Notes under the pieces: generated by a model
What the model saw: the letters and a program-made list of their open reading frames with translations, nothing else
Told to the model about the DNA's origin: nothing
Database searches by the model: none
Made by a program: the position numbers and the translations under genes
Part shown: piece by piece, positions 8,610 through 17,762 of the stretch
How positions within the stretch are numbered: the stretch's first letter is position 1
How the letters are laid out: each line of letters opens with the position of its first letter
NCBI GenBank assembly: GCA_016795295.1
Contig: JAEUHP010000205.1
Span: 1-64,000, forward strand
Source of the DNA: Planctomycetota bacterium
GTDB taxonomy: Bacteria > Planctomycetota > UBA1135 > UBA2386
Direction of reading: 5' to 3'
Length of the DNA: 64,000 nt

Positions 8610-9629
8610 ATGCGCAGCATGCTCTGGGTGTGGGTCTCGACGTGCGGCCTGCTGGCGCAGCAGCCAGCGCCGCCAGCCCCCAAGCCAGCCGCGGCGCCCG
8701 TGGTGCCGCAGCAGCAGACGGGGGGGCAGAACGCGGGCCGGGTTGCCGTCGTCACCTTCGACCAGAACGGTTTTCCGCAGGTTGCCGACGATCTGCCGCC
8801 TGGAGCGGCGGTGGCACCGCCCGCGCCCGCCGGCGAAGTTCGAGTGGCCGACCAGGCCGCGGCGCGAGCCACCGCCGCGACCGCGGTGCCAGCGAGTGTC
8901 CCGGCCTCAGCCGCCGCGGGCTTCGACGCCGGCACGCCGCTGCTGCCGATGTTCTCTGCCACCGGTTCGCCGGGCGCTTGGAAGCGCCTCGGCGGCGTGC
9001 AGGTGACCTGGCGGATCACGGTCTACGACCCGCAGGGCGCGGTGCTCGGGACCCGCGAAGTCGTGCACACCGCCGACACGAACTTCGCGGCCCGCGATCG
9101 GCTCGAGTTCCCCGGCGAAGGGCGCTGCTACGGCCGGCTCGGGCCGTCGGTGTTCGCCGAGCGCCAGGGGCGGCCGTGGCCGACCTGGACCGAGACCGCG
9201 GGCCACGAGCTGGCTTTGTTCGGCATGCACCTGCGGCTGCCGTGGTTGTTCGCCGACACCGCGGCCTTCGCCGCGACTTCGGGCGGGGTGGTCGATCGAC
9301 CCGACGAGCGCTTGCAGCGTCTGCTGGTCGAACGGCGGCCACCGCTGGGCCTCGACGCGATCGGTCCCGATGCCGAGCCCCCGCCGCGCGATCGTTTCGA
9401 GCTGTGCTTCGAGCCGTCCGGGGGACGGCCACGCGAGCTGGTGCATCGCTTCGCGTTCCCCGGCAGCGGCGCGCGCACGGTGCTGTTCGACGAATGGGAA
9501 GAGTACCGCGGCGTCTGGTTGGCGCGGCGGCGCATCTACGTCGACGAGCAGCGCCGGCCGACCACCATGCTGCAGATCCTGGCGATCGAATCCGCGGTGG
9601 TGACCGAACGCGATTTCCGGCTGCACTGA
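8610..9629 (+). CDS. Predicted secreted protein, unknown function
   Basis: A 339-residue protein beginning with a signal-like hydrophobic segment (MLWVWVSTCGLLAQQ), then about 90 residues of low complexity rich in alanine and proline. A folded C-terminal domain follows (from about residue 100), rich in beta-type sequence and ending in RRRIYVDEQRRPTTMLQILA. That ending resembles the last strands of LolA-like or outer-membrane sorting folds, but this is only an impression. I chose the ATG at 8610, with AGGG just upstream, over a GTG at 8586; the ATG at 8619 is also possible. It is divergent from the TPR lipoprotein and converges on the PLP enzyme. I do not recognise the family. Confidence 0.65.
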   Translation: MRSMLWVWVSTCGLLAQQPAPPAPKPAAAPVVPQQQTGGQNAGRVAVVTFDQNGFPQVADDLPPGAAVAPPAPAGEVRVADQAAARATAATAVPASVPASAAAGFDAGTPLLPMFSATGSPGAWKRLGGVQVTWRITVYDPQGAVLGTREVVHTADTNFAARDRLEFPGEGRCYGRLGPSVFAERQGRPWPTWTETAGHELALFGMHLRLPWLFADTAAFAATSGGVVDRPDERLQRLLVERRPPLGLDAIGPDAEPPPRDRFELCFEPSGGRPRELVHRFAFPGSGARTVLFDEWEEYRGVWLARRRIYVDEQRRPTTMLQILAIESAVVTERDFRLH

Positions 9630-9677
9630 GTGGTCGCTGCCCGGGCTGGCGGCGTTCCCGCGCCCAGGGCCGGCCGT

Positions 9678-10865
9678 TCAGCGCAGGCGCGCGAGCGCTT
9701 GTTCCAGGTCCTGGATCTGGTCCGCCACGTCTTCGACGCCGACCGACAGGCGGATCAGGCCGTCGCTGAGGCCGACCTTCTTGCGTTCGGCCGGTGGGAT
9801 CGAGGCATGGGTCATCGACGCCGGGTGGTCGACCAGGCTCTCGACGCCGCCGAGGCTCTCGGCGAGCGAGAACACGCGCAGCGCCGCAGCCACCTTCTTC
9901 GCCTGCGCCACGGTGGCCTTCAGTTCCACCGACACCATGCCGCCGCCCTTGCGCATCTGGCGCATCGCCACCTGGTGGTTCGGATGGCTCGGCAGGCCCG
10001 GGTAGAACACGCGGGCCACGCGCGGGTGCGCCTCCAGCCACTCCGCCACCGTGTGCGCGTTGCTGCAGTGGCGCTCCATGCGCAGGTGCAGGGTCTTGGT
10101 GCCGCGCAGCACCAGGAAACAATCGAGCGGGCCGGGGGTCCCGCCGCACGAGTTCTGGAAGTGCGCGAGGCGCTGCCGCAGCGCCAGATCGTTGCCGACC
10201 AAGACGCCGCCGACCACGTCGCTGTGGCCGCCCAGGTACTTGGTGGTGGAGTGCACGACCAAGTCGCAGCCGAGCTGCAGCGGCTGCTGCAGGTACGGCG
10301 TGGCGAAGGTGTTGTCGGCGAGGGTCATCACCCCACGCTTGCGGCAGCGCGCGGCGAGCGCGGCCAGGTCGCAGCAGCGCAGCAGCGGGTTGGTCGGCGT
10401 CTCCAGCATCACCAGCTTGGTGTTCGGCTGGAACGCGGCGTCGAGCTGGTCGAGGTCGGTCAGGTCGACGAAGGTGGTCTTGACGCCGAACTTCTCGTAG
10501 AGCGTGCGCAGGATCCGGTAGGTGCCGCCGTAGAGGTCGTTGCCGGCGATCACGTGGTCGCCCTGCTGCAGCAGGTTGAGCACGCAGTGGATCGCCGCCA
10601 TGCCGCTGGCGAAGCCGAGGCCCCAACCGCCGCCTTCGAGCGCGGCGAGGTTGCCTTCGAGCGCGGTGCGGGTCGGGTTGCAGGTGCGTGAGTAGTCGTA
10701 GCCCTTGGTCTGGTTCGGCGCTGCCTGGACGTAGGTCGAGGTCAGGTAGACCGGCGTCATGATCGCGCCGGTGGTGGGGTCGGGAGCTTGGCCGGCGTGC
10801 ACGGCGAGGGTGCCGAAGCCGGGGGACGAACGCTGCGCTTTGGCGCGGGGGCTGGATTTGGCCAT
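9678..10865 (-). CDS. Cystathionine gamma-synthase/lyase-family PLP enzyme
   Basis: Pyridoxal-phosphate enzyme of the Cys/Met metabolism family, acting in trans-sulfuration between cysteine and homocysteine or in methionine breakdown. The 395-residue product has the family's usual length. It shows YDYSRTCNPTR near residue 57, the ASGMAAIHC segment, the substrate-side LETPTNPLL, the PLP-contacting LADNTFATPYLQQ, and the Schiff-base lysine in HSTTKYLGGHSD (Lys209). The C-terminal SLGGVESLVDHPASMTH is also typical. Sequence alone does not separate gamma-synthase, beta-lyase and gamma-lyase activity. The start at MAKSSPRAKAQ excludes a 61-residue basic extension overlapping the divergent mutS2 promoter region. 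Confidence 0.93.
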   Translation of the reverse strand: MAKSSPRAKAQRSSPGFGTLAVHAGQAPDPTTGAIMTPVYLTSTYVQAAPNQTKGYDYSRTCNPTRTALEGNLAALEGGGWGLGFASGMAAIHCVLNLLQQGDHVIAGNDLYGGTYRILRTLYEKFGVKTTFVDLTDLDQLDAAFQPNTKLVMLETPTNPLLRCCDLAALAARCRKRGVMTLADNTFATPYLQQPLQLGCDLVVHSTTKYLGGHSDVVGGVLVGNDLALRQRLAHFQNSCGGTPGPLDCFLVLRGTKTLHLRMERHCSNAHTVAEWLEAHPRVARVFYPGLPSHPNHQVAMRQMRKGGGMVSVELKATVAQAKKVAAALRVFSLAESLGGVESLVDHPASMTHASIPPAERKKVGLSDGLIRLSVGVEDVADQIQDLEQALARLR

Positions 10866-11022
10866 GGTGGGCTGGATCTGCGCCGAGCCTACGCGGGCTC
10901 GGGCGCGCCGCAAATGACGATTCCGCCCACCGCGGGCGCCAGTGCCGGGCCGCGCGCGCGAAACCCCGGAAGCCGAGCTCGGTGGTTGCGGCGCGCCGGG
11001 CGCCGGGCAACATGGACCGGGC

Positions 11023-13089
11023 ATGTCCAAAGCCCCCGCCGAACGCAACTACGACCTCGAGGCGCTCGAGTTCGTCGTGGTGCGCAACCTGCTGGCCGAG
11101 CGACTCACCACCACCGTGGGGCGCGCCGCGGTCGAGGCGCTGGCGCCGTTGGCCGATGCCGCCGCGGCGCGGGCCGAACTGGCGGCGGTCGGAGCGTTGG
11201 CGGCGGCCTTCGCCACCGGCCAGCAGCTGCCGCTGAGCGGGGCCGTCGAGGTGCGTTCGTGGCTCGGTCGGTTCGCCGCGGGCGAACACGTCCTGCAGGC
11301 CAAGGAACTGGCCGAACTGAAGCGCCTGCTGCGCGCGGGCGAACGCTGCCGGCTCTGGTGCCTGGCCAAGGCGGGGCCGCTGGCGGAGTTCGCCGCGCCG
11401 GCGCCCGACCTGGAAGACCTGGTCGCCGAGCTCGAACAGATCGTCGACGACCGCGGCGAGATCCTCGATTCCGCGTCGCCCAAACTGCGCGCGCTGCGCG
11501 CCGAGATCGAGCAGGCGCGGCTCGCGGTGGACGGGGCTCTGACTGCAGTGCTGGCGAGTGCCGAGGTGCGCAAGCACCTGCAGGCGGCCGAGCCGGTGTG
11601 GCGGCATGGCCGGCCGGTGTTGCAGGTGAAGGCCGAGTTCCGCCACAAGGTTCCGGGGGTGCTGCACGACCGCAGCGCGTCGGGGGCCACCTTGTTCGTC
11701 GAGCCGGAAGCGGTGGTGGAGGCGGCCAACCGTCTGTCGGACGCGCAAGCAGCCGAGCACCGCGAACGCAACGTGGTGCTGGCCGACGCGGCGCGCGGCT
11801 TGCGGCGCCTCTTGGCCGAGATCCAGGCGGCGGTGTGGTTCGTCGGCGCAGCCGATCTGCTGGCGGCAAAGGCGCGGCTGTGCGTCGAGGACGGGTACAC
11901 GGTGCCCGAAGTGGTCGAGGACGGGCCGCTGCGCTTGCGCTCGGCGCGCCACCCGCTGCTGCAGCGCGGTGCCGCTGCGCAGTCGATCGTGCCGTTGGAT
12001 CTGGCGCTCGGCGACCCGAACCACCTGCTGGTGGTCACCGGGCCGAACACCGGTGGCAAAACCGTGGTGCTGAAGACGGTGGGCCTGCTGGCGCTGATGG
12101 CGGCTGCCGGGGTGCCGGTGCCGGCGGCCGCCGGCGCGCGGTTGCCGTTCTTCGTCGCGGTGCAGGCCGACATCGGCGACGAACAGGCGATCGCGCAGAA
12201 CCTGTCGACGTTCAGTTCCCATGTGCAGCGCATCACCCGATGCCTCGCCCACGCCGGGCCCCGCGCCCTGCTGCTGCTCGACGAGCTCGGCGCGGGCACC
12301 GACCCTGAAGAGGGTGGGGTGCTCGGTTACGCCGTGCTGGAGCGCCTCGTGGCAGCGCGCGCGTTCGCCGTGGTCACCACCCACCTGGGCCGGCTCAAGG
12401 ACTTCGCCTACCAGCATCCCGGGGCCGAGAACGGCTCGATGGCGTTCGATGGGGTCAGTCTGCGTCCGCTCTACCGGCTCGACGTCGGCATCCCCGGGCA
12501 GAGCCACGCGCTGGACATCGCCAGCCGGGTCGGCATGCCGAGTGCGGTGGTGGCGCGCGCGCGCGAACTGCTGGGGGTGCGCGACCAGACCCTCGACCAT
12601 CTGATCGAACGGGTGCAGGTGGCGCGGCGCGATGCCGAGGCCGATCGGCGGCGCACCGCCGACCTGTCGCAGGAGGTTGCCGCGCAGCAGCACCAGCTCC
12701 AGACCAAGTTGGTGGAGGCTGGGCGGGTCGAGGGCTGGCTGCACGAGGAGGCGGATGGCGCGGTCGAAGCGGAGCTGCGCGCCGCCCAGGCCAAGCTGCT
12801 GCCCCTGGTTGCGGCGCTGCGCAATGCTCCGGGTCCGTTCGGGCCCAAGGTGCGCGAGCTGGAGACAGTAATACAGGGGCTGCTGCGCACGGCGGCCCTA
12901 CACCGGCGCCGCATGCAGTTCTGCCACGGCCTGAAGAAAGGCGATCCGGTGTTCCTCCCACGCTGGCGGCGTACTTGCCCGGTGGTCAAGGTGGACAAGG
13001 TCCGGGAGCTGGTGACGGTCGAACATGGCAACGCCAAACTCGAGGTGCCGTTCGAGGATGTGTCCTGGCTGCAGCCGCTCGGCGGGTGA
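11023..13089 (+). CDS. mutS2: MutS2-family DNA-binding ATPase lacking the Smr domain
   Basis: MutS2 proteins act on recombination intermediates or on collided ribosomes, unlike mismatch-repair MutS. The 688-residue product has the MutS core and lever region and an ABC-type ATPase with Walker A GPNTGGKT (near residue 345) and Walker B LLLLDELGAGTDPEEG. A charged coiled coil follows (about 520-600), then a KOW-like domain (KKGDPVFLPRWRR...LEVPFEDVSWL). It stops at LQPLGG, where family members of about 750-790 residues continue into a C-terminal Smr nuclease domain; no such domain follows in any frame. ATG 11023 is chosen because MSKAPAERNYDLEALEF matches MutS2 N-termini. It is divergent from the PLP enzyme. 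Confidence 0.93.
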   Translation: MSKAPAERNYDLEALEFVVVRNLLAERLTTTVGRAAVEALAPLADAAAARAELAAVGALAAAFATGQQLPLSGAVEVRSWLGRFAAGEHVLQAKELAELKRLLRAGERCRLWCLAKAGPLAEFAAPAPDLEDLVAELEQIVDDRGEILDSASPKLRALRAEIEQARLAVDGALTAVLASAEVRKHLQAAEPVWRHGRPVLQVKAEFRHKVPGVLHDRSASGATLFVEPEAVVEAANRLSDAQAAEHRERNVVLADAARGLRRLLAEIQAAVWFVGAADLLAAKARLCVEDGYTVPEVVEDGPLRLRSARHPLLQRGAAAQSIVPLDLALGDPNHLLVVTGPNTGGKTVVLKTVGLLALMAAAGVPVPAAAGARLPFFVAVQADIGDEQAIAQNLSTFSSHVQRITRCLAHAGPRALLLLDELGAGTDPEEGGVLGYAVLERLVAARAFAVVTTHLGRLKDFAYQHPGAENGSMAFDGVSLRPLYRLDVGIPGQSHALDIASRVGMPSAVVARARELLGVRDQTLDHLIERVQVARRDAEADRRRTADLSQEVAAQQHQLQTKLVEAGRVEGWLHEEADGAVEAELRAAQAKLLPLVAALRNAPGPFGPKVRELETVIQGLLRTAALHRRRMQFCHGLKKGDPVFLPRWRRTCPVVKVDKVRELVTVEHGNAKLEVPFEDVSWLQPLGG

Positions 13090-13162
13090 GTGTTGCCGCG
13101 GGTGGTGCTGCGCGGCCTGCTGATGCTGGCAGCCGCGGCGCGAGGCACGGCCAGCTTGCAGC

Positions 13163-13191
13163 TTGAGAGGCGGGGGGCATCTCCGTAGGAT
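13163..13191 (+). promoter_or_regulatory. Candidate sigma70-type promoter for the receiver gene
   Basis: TTGAGA at 13163-13168 and TAGGAT at 13186-13191 are separated by 17 bases, close to the vegetative consensus. They end 21 bases before the ATG at 13213. Found by eye only. Confidence 0.4.
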
Positions 13192-13212
13192 CCTGCCGAT
13201 GCGGCCGAGGTC

Positions 13213-13662
13213 ATGACGTTGCCTACCGTCCTGGTTGCCGACAACGACACCGCCGTGCGCGGTTTGCTCGCCGAGGTGCTGGCGCGTGTTGGCCTGTCGG
13301 TGCGCCAAGCCGACGACGGCGAGAGTGCCCTCGCGATGGCTGGCGAGCCCGGCTTGGCCGGTATGGTCTGCGACCTGGACATGCCGCGGCGGTCCGGCCT
13401 CGAGGTGCTCGAAGAGCTGGCTCGCCGAGGCGTGACTTTGCCGGCGGTGGTGGTCTCAGGCTACTTGGACGAGGCGATCGACGAGCGGTTGCGTCGCCTG
13501 CCTGCAGTGCGTGAGGTGCTGCGCAAGCCGTTCGATCTGCTGGGCTTTGCTGCACGCGCCCGCGAACACTTCCGCGCGGCGCTCCCGGCCGGTGCCGCGG
13601 CTGTTCCGGCGGCGTCGCTGACTCCGGGTGGACCGCTGGCTCTGGGTGGGTCAGAGCACTGA
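13213..13662 (+). CDS. Stand-alone response-regulator receiver protein
   Basis: A CheY-like receiver of 149 residues with no output domain. The acidic pair is in VLVADNDTAV, the phosphoacceptor Asp in MVCDLDMPRRSG (about residue 56), the conserved Ser in VVVSGYLD and the Lys in VLRKPFDLLG. After the fold ends near residue 125 there is a short alanine/proline tail. The gene is preceded by a good promoter-like sequence and GAGG just before the ATG, so it is probably transcribed alone. Receivers of this kind usually act by binding another protein. The two kinases at 3725-6747 are the nearest candidate donors, but nothing in the sequence proves the pairing. Confidence 0.88.
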   Translation: MTLPTVLVADNDTAVRGLLAEVLARVGLSVRQADDGESALAMAGEPGLAGMVCDLDMPRRSGLEVLEELARRGVTLPAVVVSGYLDEAIDERLRRLPAVREVLRKPFDLLGFAARAREHFRAALPAGAAAVPAASLTPGGPLALGGSEH

Positions 13663-13714
13663 GATTCTCCGCGCAGGGTCGCCGCGCTGGGATGAAAAAA
13701 AGGCCGCTCCGACC

Positions 13715-13742
13715 TTGAACTGCTCTGGCCGCTCGGTATCGT
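13715..13742 (+). promoter_or_regulatory. Candidate promoter of the tRNA-tuf operon
   Basis: TTGAAC at 13715-13720 and TATCGT at 13737-13742 have a 16-base spacer and lie 27 bases before the first tRNA. Each hexamer matches the vegetative consensus at four of six positions. Position, more than sequence, supports the call. Confidence 0.35.
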
Positions 13743-13769
13743 CTCCCGGCCTTTCCGTAGCTCTGACCC

Positions 13770-13845
13770 GCTAGCGTAGCTCAACTGGCAGAGCACCTGA
13801 TTTGTAATCTGGAGGTTGTGGGTTCAAGTCCCATCGCTAGCTCCA
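13770..13845 (+). tRNA. tRNA-Thr (anticodon TGT)
   Basis: Full cloverleaf with acceptor GCTAGCG/CGCTAGC, D arm GCTC/GAGC, anticodon loop TTTGTAA reading ACA codons, T arm GTGGG/CCCAT and an encoded CCA. The anticodon stem CCTGA/TCTGG has one T-T mismatch in its third pair. It is first in the order Thr-Tyr-Gly-Thr-tuf, the same as E. coli thrU-tyrU-glyT-thrT-tufB. Confidence 0.96.
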
Positions 13846-13913
13846 GATCGGGTGCTGCCAGGTCGCGCGCCGGCGGGGCGAAGTTGCGGAGGGATCGCAC
13901 GGACGGCAACGTC

Positions 13914-13998
13914 GGGCGGATACCAAAGCGGCCAAATGGACCAGACTGTAAATCTGGCGGCTCAGCCTTCGCAGGTTCGAATCCTGCTCCGCCCACCA
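13914..13998 (+). tRNA. tRNA-Tyr (anticodon GTA)
   Basis: Class II tRNA with acceptor GGGCGGA/TCCGCCC, anticodon stem CCAGA/TCTGG enclosing CTGTAAA (GTA anticodon), a long variable arm, T arm GCAGG/CCTGC and an encoded CCA. It is second in the tuf-linked tRNA cluster. Confidence 0.97.
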
Positions 13999-14139
13999 GT
14001 CTCCGAGTCCGGTGCCTTGGTTTCCGAACCTGGTGCCGCTCGGGCGTTCGAGCGATTTTTTGTGGTTGGTTCCGGCCTCGGGGTCGTTCCCGTAGGCTAG
14101 CGCCAGCCACCGCCGGGTCGGTTCGACGGCCCGGTGGGT

Positions 14140-14213
<74 letters not shown>

Positions 14214-14297
14214 GATCGCCTCCCCGGCTGCTCCCGCCTCTGGCGAGGGTTGGTCGGTTTCGCTCTTTGTTCGTTCCGCCCTGCGTTCCGCAGGTCT

Positions 14298-14373
14298 GCT
14301 GCTATAGCTCAGCTGGTAGAGCACCTCCTTGGTAAGGAGGAGGTCGTGGGTTCGAATCCCGCTAGCAGCTCCA
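14298..14373 (+). tRNA. tRNA-Thr (anticodon GGT)
   Basis: Cloverleaf with acceptor GCTGCTA/TAGCAGC, a perfect anticodon stem CCTCC/GGAGG around TTGGTAA (GGT, reads ACC/ACU), T arm GTGGG/CCCGC and an encoded CCA. It is the last tRNA before tuf and probably part of the same transcript. Confidence 0.97.
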
Positions 14374-14377
14374 ACTT

Positions 14378-14440
14378 CTTCCGCTTCCGGAAGTTCGCTT
14401 CCTAGAAACGCTTCCCAGAAATTTGGGGCCTGCGCGCCCC
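14378..14440 (+). promoter_or_regulatory. Two small hairpins in the tRNA-Thr to tuf spacer
   Basis: CTTCCG/CGGAAG with a CTTC tetraloop (14378-14393) directly follows the tRNA. GGGGC/GCCCC with a six-base loop (14425-14440) lies 23 bases before the tuf ATG. Neither has a T tract. They may guide tRNA 3' processing or shield the tuf leader; function is inferred. Confidence 0.4.
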
Positions 14441-14463
14441 ACCGATTCGAGACACGAGATCCC

Positions 14464-15666
<1,203 letters not shown>

Positions 15667-15691
15667 GCTGAGATCTGGTTCGTTTGGATCT

Positions 15692-15731
15692 GGCGGGATC
15701 CTCCCCTGATTTGCCTGGGTGGGTTCCCGCC
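15692..15731 (+). promoter_or_regulatory. Stem-loop after tuf
   Basis: GGCGGGA pairs with TCCCGCC, with a partly paired interior (CCTCCC against GGGTGG, one mismatch). It starts 25 bases after the tuf stop and lacks a T tract. It is more likely a processing or partial termination signal between tuf and tRNA-Trp than a full terminator. Confidence 0.4.
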
Positions 15732-15805
15732 GTATGCCGAGGGCCGCATGGTTCTCGGCAGATCGCATTCTCGGATGCCTTCCTTCGTTGGGCGGCATCC
15801 TGCGC

Positions 15806-15881
15806 AGGGCAGTAGCTCAATTGGTAGAGCTGTCGATTCCAAATCGACGGGTTGAGGGTTCGAGTCCTTCCTGCCCTGCCA
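15806..15881 (+). tRNA. tRNA-Trp (anticodon CCA)
   Basis: Cloverleaf with acceptor AGGGCAG/CTGCCCT, discriminator G, D arm GCTC/GAGC, anticodon stem GTCGA/TCGAC around TTCCAAA (CCA), T arm GAGGG/CCTTC and an encoded CCA. It lies between tuf and secE, a placement shared by many bacterial phyla. Confidence 0.97.
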
Positions 15882-16041
15882 CTTCTCGAAACCCGCCGTC
15901 GCGGTGGCGGAGCTGCGGTGGCGTTGGATTCCGCGCTGGAGTTGTGATGCCCTCTGGCGCAACGCGACTTCGCGCGCTAGTGTCTTCGCCCCGCGCTGCC
16001 GCCAGCGCCACTGCCACTGCACAAACTTCAGGAGCTACACC

Positions 16042-16479
16042 GTGAGCCAACGCAAGGACCAAGGCCGCTACGCACGCATGATCGCCTTCTGGGCGGTTGC
16101 GGCGTTGCTCGCCTACGGCATTTTCCACGCCGGAGGCCTCGTGACTCTGCTCGATCGCTGGATGGCGGGTTCGAACCGGACCCTGATCGACCCCTTCCCC
16201 CTGGTCGGCAAGCTCAAGTATTCGACGTTGGTCGGCGGGGCGCTCTTGGCGGCCGGTTGCTTCCTGGCCAACCGCTTGGTGCTGCAACCGCGCATCAACC
16301 AACTGCTCACCGACACCGAAGCGGAGATGGTCAAGGTGACGTGGCCAGTTTGGCCGGAGGTGGTGCAGGGCACGCTGGCCGTCACGGGCATGGTGCTGGT
16401 GCTGTTCACCTTCCTCACCTGCGTGGACCTTCTCTTGGTCAACGTCATGACCCTGCTGATGCCGGGGAGCAAGAGCTGA
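16042..16479 (+). CDS. secE: Preprotein translocase subunit SecE with extra membrane segments
   Basis: Small essential subunit of the SecYEG channel in the inner membrane. The C-terminal part has the SecE core: amphipathic helix EAEMVKVTWPVWPEV (about 94-108) and transmembrane helix TLAVTGMVLVLFTFLTCVDL. Two further hydrophobic segments precede it (about 13-37 and 60-81), so this 145-residue SecE resembles the three-segment form rather than the single-segment one. I chose GTG at 16042 because AGGAG lies eight bases upstream; the longer frame from 15904 would read cysteine/arginine-rich spacer. The stop overlaps the nusG start (TGATG), so the two are translationally coupled. Confidence 0.93.
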   Translation: MSQRKDQGRYARMIAFWAVAALLAYGIFHAGGLVTLLDRWMAGSNRTLIDPFPLVGKLKYSTLVGGALLAAGCFLANRLVLQPRINQLLTDTEAEMVKVTWPVWPEVVQGTLAVTGMVLVLFTFLTCVDLLLVNVMTLLMPGSKS

Positions 16480-17009
16480 TGGCCCTCGAATGGTACTTCT
16501 TGCGCATCCAGGTCGGACGCGAGGACCGGATCCGTGAGAACATGGTGCGCCGCCTGAAGCAGGCCGGCATCGAGCACTTGGTGCCGCAGATCGTGGTGCC
16601 CACGGAGACGATTGCGGACCACCGCCAAGGCAAGAAAACTGTCCGGCGTCGCAAGCTCTACCCGGGCTACCTCATGGTGCAGATGGACCTTTCCGACCAG
16701 GTCTGGTTCGCCCTGCGCGAGACTCCGGGCTTTGGCGACTTCGTGGGCGGGCACACCCAGCCGACGCCGGCGCGCGCGGAGGACGTCGAGAAAGTGCTGG
16801 CGCACATGGACGCGAGCAAGGACCAGCCCAAGATCGCGGTTTCGTTCAAGAAGGGGGATCGGGTCAAGATCAAGACCGGTGCCTTCGAGAACACGGATGC
16901 CGTGGTCGAGGAAGTGCATGCCGAGAAGGGTGTGCTCGACGTTTCCGTCAACTTTTTTGGTCGCCCAACCCCGATGTCGCTCGGATATTGGGAAGTTGAG
17001 TTGATTTAG
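16479..17009 (+). CDS. nusG: Transcription termination/antitermination factor NusG
   Basis: NusG binds RNA polymerase, reduces pausing and links to Rho or the ribosome. The 176-residue product has the NGN domain starting EWYFLRIQVGREDRIREN, with VRRRKLYPGYLMVQMDLSD, then a C-terminal KOW domain (FKKGDRVKIKTGAFENTDAV) ending in VNFFGRPTPMSLGYWEVELI. Its length is that of E. coli NusG, with no inserted domain. The ATG at 16479 shares a base with the secE stop. Order secE-nusG-rplK is universal in bacteria and fixes the identity. Confidence 0.97.
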   Translation: MALEWYFLRIQVGREDRIRENMVRRLKQAGIEHLVPQIVVPTETIADHRQGKKTVRRRKLYPGYLMVQMDLSDQVWFALRETPGFGDFVGGHTQPTPARAEDVEKVLAHMDASKDQPKIAVSFKKGDRVKIKTGAFENTDAVVEEVHAEKGVLDVSVNFFGRPTPMSLGYWEVELI

Positions 17010-17093
17010 AGATCGCTTTCTGGTTCAATCTTTGCCCCTTTCCCCGAGCGGACTGGATCCGATCGGTCCACCGCCGGGGTGGGCACTCTTGTA

Positions 17094-17140
17094 GTGGGAG
17101 GGCTCGCACCGCTCGGTGCGGGTCCGCCGGAACCGCTGAG
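17094..17140 (+). promoter_or_regulatory. Candidate L1-binding leader of the rplK-rplA mRNA
   Basis: The rplK leader contains GTGGGAGG (17094-17101), then a hairpin CGCACC/GGTGCG with loop GCTC (17105-17120) and a CCGC-rich strand. GTGGGAGG beside such a hairpin is what I remember of leaders where ribosomal protein L1 represses its own operon. The match is visual; a covariance search would decide. Confidence 0.35.
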
Positions 17141-17148
17141 AGAAGAAC

Positions 17149-17574
17149 ATGGCCAAGGAAATTACCGCTTTCGTCAAGTTGCAGTGCCCTGCGGGCGCTG
17201 CCACCCCTGCGCCCCCCGTCGGCCCTGCACTCGGTCAGCACGGCATCAACATCGGGCAGTTCGTCAAGCAGTTCAACGACGAGACCCGCGCCCAGGCTGG
17301 CTTGGTGATCCCTGTGGTCATCACGGTCTACAAGGACCGCACCTTCAGCCTCAAGTACAAGTCGCCGCCGGCCTCGGTTCTGCTCAAGAAGGCGGCCAAG
17401 TTGGCTACTGCGGCGAAGACGCCTGGTAGTCAGGTCGCTGGCCAGGTGACGCGCGCTCAGGTGCGTGAAATTGCCCAGCTCAAGGCCAAGGATCTCAACA
17501 CCGGCAACGTCGAGGCCGCGATGCGCATGGTGGAAGGCACCGCGCGCTCGTGCGGCATTCTGGTGGTGGACTGA
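17149..17574 (+). CDS. rplK: 50S ribosomal protein L11 (uL11)
   Basis: Component of the GTPase-associated centre of the large subunit. At 141 residues it is the standard length. The N-terminal proline-rich segment is present ([21 protein letters not shown]), as are the RNA-binding helix region and the C-terminal [18 protein letters not shown]. It follows nusG after a 139-base spacer holding a likely L1-type regulatory hairpin, and precedes rplA. Confidence 0.98.
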   Translation: MAKEITAFVKLQCPAGAATPAPPVGPALGQHGINIGQFVKQFNDETRAQAGLVIPVVITVYKDRTFSLKYKSPPASVLLKKAAKLATAAKTPGSQVAGQVTRAQVREIAQLKAKDLNTGNVEAAMRMVEGTARSCGILVVD

Positions 17575-17762
17575 TCCAAGTCGCGGCTGGGTGCGGCGTC
17601 GTCAGGCGCCTCGCACCTGGACCGCATCGCAGAAGCAGGTCGTAAGCGCTGAAGTCGTAACTGCCTAGGACCGGATGCGTTGGGTCTTTGGAGTTGAGCC
17701 GTAAGGGCTTGGCTCCTGGTCGTCGAACGGTTCGGTCGGGCTCGAGCACACAAGGAACAAGC

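Noticed and set aside
9016-12744. 1242-codon minus-strand open frame across the secreted protein, PLP enzyme and mutS2
   Set aside because: It runs through well-identified genes in another frame and has the arginine/alanine/histidine-rich composition of a shadow frame.
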